Below, in pieces: positions 13,221 through 15,878 of a stretch of DNA of 15,878 nucleotides. Made by a program: the position numbers and the translations under genes. Under the pieces are notes generated by a model. It worked only from the letters and a program-made list of their open reading frames with translations. It had not been told where the DNA came from and made no database searches. Position 1 is the first letter of the stretch. Each line of letters starts with the position of its first letter. This stretch comes from a bacterium (GTDB taxonomy: Bacteria > Bacillota > Clostridia > Oscillospirales > Acutalibacteraceae). The stretch lies in contig JAHKXX010000173.1 of the NCBI GenBank assembly GCA_020627425.1, positions 1 through 15,878 of the forward strand, given 5' to 3'.

Positions 13221-13862
13221 ATGGATATAGAAAAGAAATTAATGCCTGATGAAAAAATATTCATCCGTTCGGAAGTTACAAAAAAGCCGTTTGTTATTAA
13301 AATGATTGAACTGGGGATCACTGAATTACTATTATTAGGAGTTCTCATATTACTTATCGTAAATGGGCATCACATTAACTATAAGGTTCTTATTGTATTC
13401 TGGCTACTTTTTGGTGATTTATTTAACTTGGTTTCCGTTTTTATTATAATCGAAACAATTCGGATGACGATCAGAAGATACGATCTTATTGTAACAAATA
13501 TGAGAGTAATTGCTGTACATAAGGATTCAATGATAAGTATGCCTTATGAAGACATATCAGCTATTGCAGAACTCAGAAAAGGATATGACAAAAGATGCGG
13601 TTGTGGAAGAATATATATTACAACAAAAGGAAAAACATATAAATTCAGATATATTAAGTCGTCAGAGAAAATAGCGGAGCCAATGATGAAATATCATGAA
13701 CAATATAAAACTGATAAAGAAAAGCTTATGCGTCAACAATTTGTTCAATCTGTTCCGGAACAAATATCGGTAAATAACGCTTTTAGGTTCTGCTCAAAAT
13801 GTGGAGAAAAAAATGACCCGGATGATGTATTCTGTAAAGTCTGCGGAGCTAAAATGAAATAA
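13221..13862 (+). CDS. Membrane protein with bacterial PH-like domain and C-terminal zinc ribbon
   Basis: 213 residues. A short N-terminal segment (KKLMPDEKIFIRSEVTKKP, 5-23, typical of proteins opening a bacterial PH domain) precedes two membrane helices (about 31-48 and 55-80). A bPH-like beta domain follows (about 84-160: RRYDLIVTNMRVIAVHKDSMISMPYEDI). A linker leads to a C-terminal double-CxxC zinc ribbon (C191, C194, C205, C208). The topology predicts cytoplasmic PH and ribbon domains. Function unknown. Start ATG 13221 with GAGGAG 8 nt upstream. Isoleucine codons are 11 ATT, 9 ATA and 5 ATC, differing from the ATA-dominated neighbours and suggesting different ancestry. It is likely controlled by the divergent RHH protein. 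Confidence 0.82.
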   Translation: MDIEKKLMPDEKIFIRSEVTKKPFVIKMIELGITELLLLGVLILLIVNGHHINYKVLIVFWLLFGDLFNLVSVFIIIETIRMTIRRYDLIVTNMRVIAVHKDSMISMPYEDISAIAELRKGYDKRCGCGRIYITTKGKTYKFRYIKSSEKIAEPMMKYHEQYKTDKEKLMRQQFVQSVPEQISVNNAFRFCSKCGEKNDPDDVFCKVCGAKMK

Positions 13863-14156
13863 GAATACAATACTCAGCATAACCCTTTTTATAAATCGAA
13901 AAACGCAGAATCCTTGAAAGAATTGATATTATGTTATCAATGCAAAAAAATGAATTATAAAAACAATCATCCGCACCCTCTAAGGCGGAGAGAGCTATAT
14001 AGCCGCTTTGTGTGAGTAAAATTTCGACCAAGCGACAGCAAGCCTGTGCCACCTTTTCCTGCCTAAAGCAAACCTCTTTAATTTTCAAATGCTTATAATA
14101 TCTGATTGTAAAAAAATTTTTTTACAATGAACCGATCGGGCTTTTAAATTCTCTAA
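13863..14156. other. Intergenic DNA with no gene, ending at the amylase breakpoint
   Basis: No credible ORF: a minus-strand frame over 13849-14088 has no ribosome binding site and runs through the end of the preceding gene. The stretch contains a GC-richer segment at about 13970-14060 with a short palindrome (GCTATATAGC), and a 24-bp perfect palindrome at 14105-14128. None of the missing amylase N-terminal sequence is visible here in any frame I checked. Confidence 0.5.
14105..14128. repeat. 24-bp perfect palindrome
   Basis: ATTGTAAAAAAA followed directly by its complement TTTTTTTACAAT, with no loop. It lies 28 bp before the amylase homology resumes. It is not a standard terminator because no T-tract follows the complete stem. 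Confidence 0.75.
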
Positions 14157-15731
14157 TTCTGGGGAGAAAGCCACGATACCTATTCCAACGGTCCCGATAA
14201 AGAGGGCGCAACTACAAGAATGAGCCAGAATACTATCGACAAGGCTTATGCTGTGGCGGCGGCGAGGGAAGGGGCTACAGCCCTTTACCTCTCAAGACCC
14301 TCAAAGACCGATAGAGAAAAGATATTTGCCAATACATCGGGAAGTGATCACTTTACAAGCCCTGAGGTCAGTGCGATCAACCACTTCCATAATGCAATGA
14401 CAGGCAAGAGGGACAGCGTTTTAGTTGAGGGTAACTGTGTAGTAATATCGAGAGAAAACGGCGGTGCCGTAATAGTATGCGGGGGAGAGGGCGGTCAGGT
14501 CACTTTGTCAAATCCCGAAGGATATGCAATTCCGGGAACGTATTTTGACGAGGTATCGGGCAGCAGCTTTACCGTTACTGAGACAACTATAACCGGTACT
14601 GTAGGAGAAAGCGGAATTGCAGTTATATATGACAGTGATTTTCTCGGACGGCTCACAGCAGACTCGAACGGCGTCACGGATTTTTACCGCTCGCTGGATA
14701 TAACCCTTGGCGCAGAAAGTATAGAAAACACCGCATATGAACTCAGCTATACTGACGAAAACGGAAAACTTTGTGTGAAAAACGGTGCATATTCTGACGG
14801 AGACGTTATAACCATAGGCGAAGGCGTAATGAATGACTCTGACATAACCCTGACCCTGACGGGAACGGCTATGAACGGCAAGGCAAGAAAAGAAGTATTC
14901 AGCTACAATATCAGCAATTACAACAGACTCATACCATACTCATTGGAAAAGAATTGGAAGGACTGTACCTTTGTTTTTGATAACCTGGACACAAAGTGGG
15001 AGAATGTGTATTTTTACGCCTACTCAAAGGACGGTGACACTCTGACGGAAAATGCCGCGTATCCGGGCGAAAAAATGACTGACGAGGGTCAGGAGTTCTT
15101 TTCATACACTCTGTCCGAAAAATTCAAGGATAAAGAGATCTTTGTTATTTTCAATAACGGTAAGGGAGCACAGATCAGCGAAGGTAAAAATATCGTTAAC
15201 AATACCAAGTACCCCTACGGCACGCTCTATACCCGCGGATATTGGCTTGATAACCATGGCGTCGCAGATATTCCTTCGACAGGTCATAATCATACCCTTG
15301 TATATAACGAAGCCGTTTCTCCTACTGAGACGAAGCCCGGATCACAGCCATATTATAGCTGCGACGGCTGTGAAAAGCTGTATTCAGACCCTGCAGGCTT
15401 AAACGAGGTGTCCATGGAGGATCTGATAATACCTCCCACGGCTCAAAAGGAGAACGAGGAAAGTGAATCCGAGAATAGCAAGCCCGAAGAAAGCAAGTCC
15501 GAGAATAGCAAGTCGGAAGAAAACGAGTCCGAGGAAAGCAAGCCCGAGAATAGCAAGTCGGAGAATAGCAAGTCGGAGGAGAGTAAGTCTGAAGAAAGCA
15601 GACCGGTTTTTTATTCCGACAATAGCGCACCCAAGACAGGTGACGAAACTGCATTTACAGCGATCTTTATGACAGCAGTAATGTCCGCCTTCGCAGCACT
15701 TTTGCTTCTCAGGCGCAAAAAGAGGCTGTAA
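14157..15731 (+). pseudogene. 5'-truncated AmyE-like alpha-amylase with CBM26-like module and sortase-type tail
   Basis: The frame from ATG 14220 encodes 503 residues, but the same frame stays open back to 14157 and encodes WGESHDTYSNGPDKEGATTR, the GH13 conserved region IV found in Bacillus-type amylases (their form is VESHDTYAN). Just upstream is TAA (14154-14156) and unrelated noncoding DNA. The signal peptide, beta strands 1-7 and conserved regions I-III with the nucleophile and acid/base residues are missing. What remains, numbered from ATG 14220: end of the barrel (AVAAAREGATALYLSRP), domain C (to about 140), a linker domain, a CBM26-like starch-binding module (about 240-320: YFYAYSKDG, YPGEKM, VIFNNGKGAQ), a HNHTLVYN...CDGC segment (about 356-390), an S/E/K-rich repeat (410-460), and APKTGDE, a hydrophobic helix and RRKKR. 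With no secretion signal the sorting tail cannot work, so this is probably a remnant. Confidence 0.85.
15472..15600 (+). repeat. In-frame AGCAAG-type repeats in the amylase remnant tail
   Basis: Repeats of the form (G)A(G)AATAGCAAG / GAGGAAAGCAAG encode SENSKSEESKPE-type sequence. The style resembles the VanW tail (9132-9392) but the units are richer in acidic residues. Confidence 0.75.
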
Positions 15732-15817
15732 TATAACTATATAGATATGGTTTAAAGTCATTGCTCAATAAGCTTCGGGAATTGATCCGGTAAACATGAA
15801 GTTCTTATAGTACAAAC

Positions 15818-15858
15818 AAAAACGGTGTGCCGATAGTAAATGGTACACCGTTTTTTTT
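15818..15858 (+). terminator. Rho-independent terminator after the amylase remnant
   Basis: A 15-position stem (15818-15832 with 15841-15855, two G-T pairs) with AAAAACGGTGT / ACACCGTTTTT at its base, an 8-nt loop and eight T (15851-15858). The 15732-15817 segment before it contains nothing I can identify. Confidence 0.85.
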
Positions 15859-15878
15859 ATAATATTCACTTATTTCTG

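Noticed and set aside
13849..14088. Minus-strand frame of 79 residues in the gap before the amylase remnant
   Set aside because: No recognisable domain, no ribosome binding site, and it overlaps the 3' end of the PH-domain gene.

Overview
The window reads as a chromosomal segment of a Gram-positive, anaerobic gut-type Firmicute, most likely of the Ruminococcus / [Eubacterium] siraeum neighbourhood (Oscillospiraceae). This is an inference from gene content: spoVT, ylmH, a FabV-type enoyl reductase, a processive diacylglycerol-glucosyltransferase homologue, a VanW-type envelope protein, an AmyE-like amylase remnant with a starch-binding module and a sortase-type tail, and Ser/Glu/Lys/Pro-rich tails. 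Most genes use ATA for isoleucine (28 of 32 Ile codons in fabV), which is distinctive.

Layout. 1-1110 is the 3' part of an FGGY sugar kinase cut by the window edge, with a different codon style (17 of 22 Ile codons are ATC). After a terminator and a near-consensus promoter, 1420-4082 is a tight four-gene operon on +: a ProXp-ala-type tRNA editing deacylase, a SprT-like zinc metalloprotease, RlmA-type 23S rRNA methyltransferase and an unknown lipoprotein. Then come repeat element copy B and fabV (4369-5547), which converges on a UgtP-like glycosyltransferase (5608-6810, minus) across a shared bidirectional terminator. A divergent intergenic region with promoters on both strands leads to a membrane-anchored VanW protein (7299-9440). 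A terminator follows, then a two-gene unit of a GNAT acetyltransferase and a P-loop ATPase/CYTH fusion (9994-11103). That unit abuts ylmH (11104-11862, minus) with the two stop codons back to back. Repeat element copy A and noncoding DNA separate ylmH from spoVT (12268-12807, minus). Next is an AT-rich accessory module: a small ribbon-helix-helix regulator (minus) and a membrane PH-like/zinc-ribbon protein (plus), divergent around a 27-bp palindrome. The window closes with a 5'-truncated alpha-amylase (14157-15731) and a strong terminator.

Most notable signals. (1) A dispersed intergenic element in two copies (4119-4297 and, inverted, 11889-12030). It has a 54-bp core matching at 45 of 54 positions, followed by triloop hairpins whose six-base stems differ in sequence but stay paired, so there is compensatory variation among four distinct stems. 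Both copies sit upstream of, and in the same orientation as, the next gene (fabV, ylmH). In copy A one hairpin forms exactly the spacer of the apparent ylmH promoter. (2) The amylase homology continues in frame upstream of its first ATG, through the conserved WGESHDTYSN segment, and then hits a stop codon: a broken gene whose apparent ATG start is an artefact. (3) The RHH regulator/membrane PH protein pair with its operator looks like a self-contained, autoregulated accessory module of unknown function.
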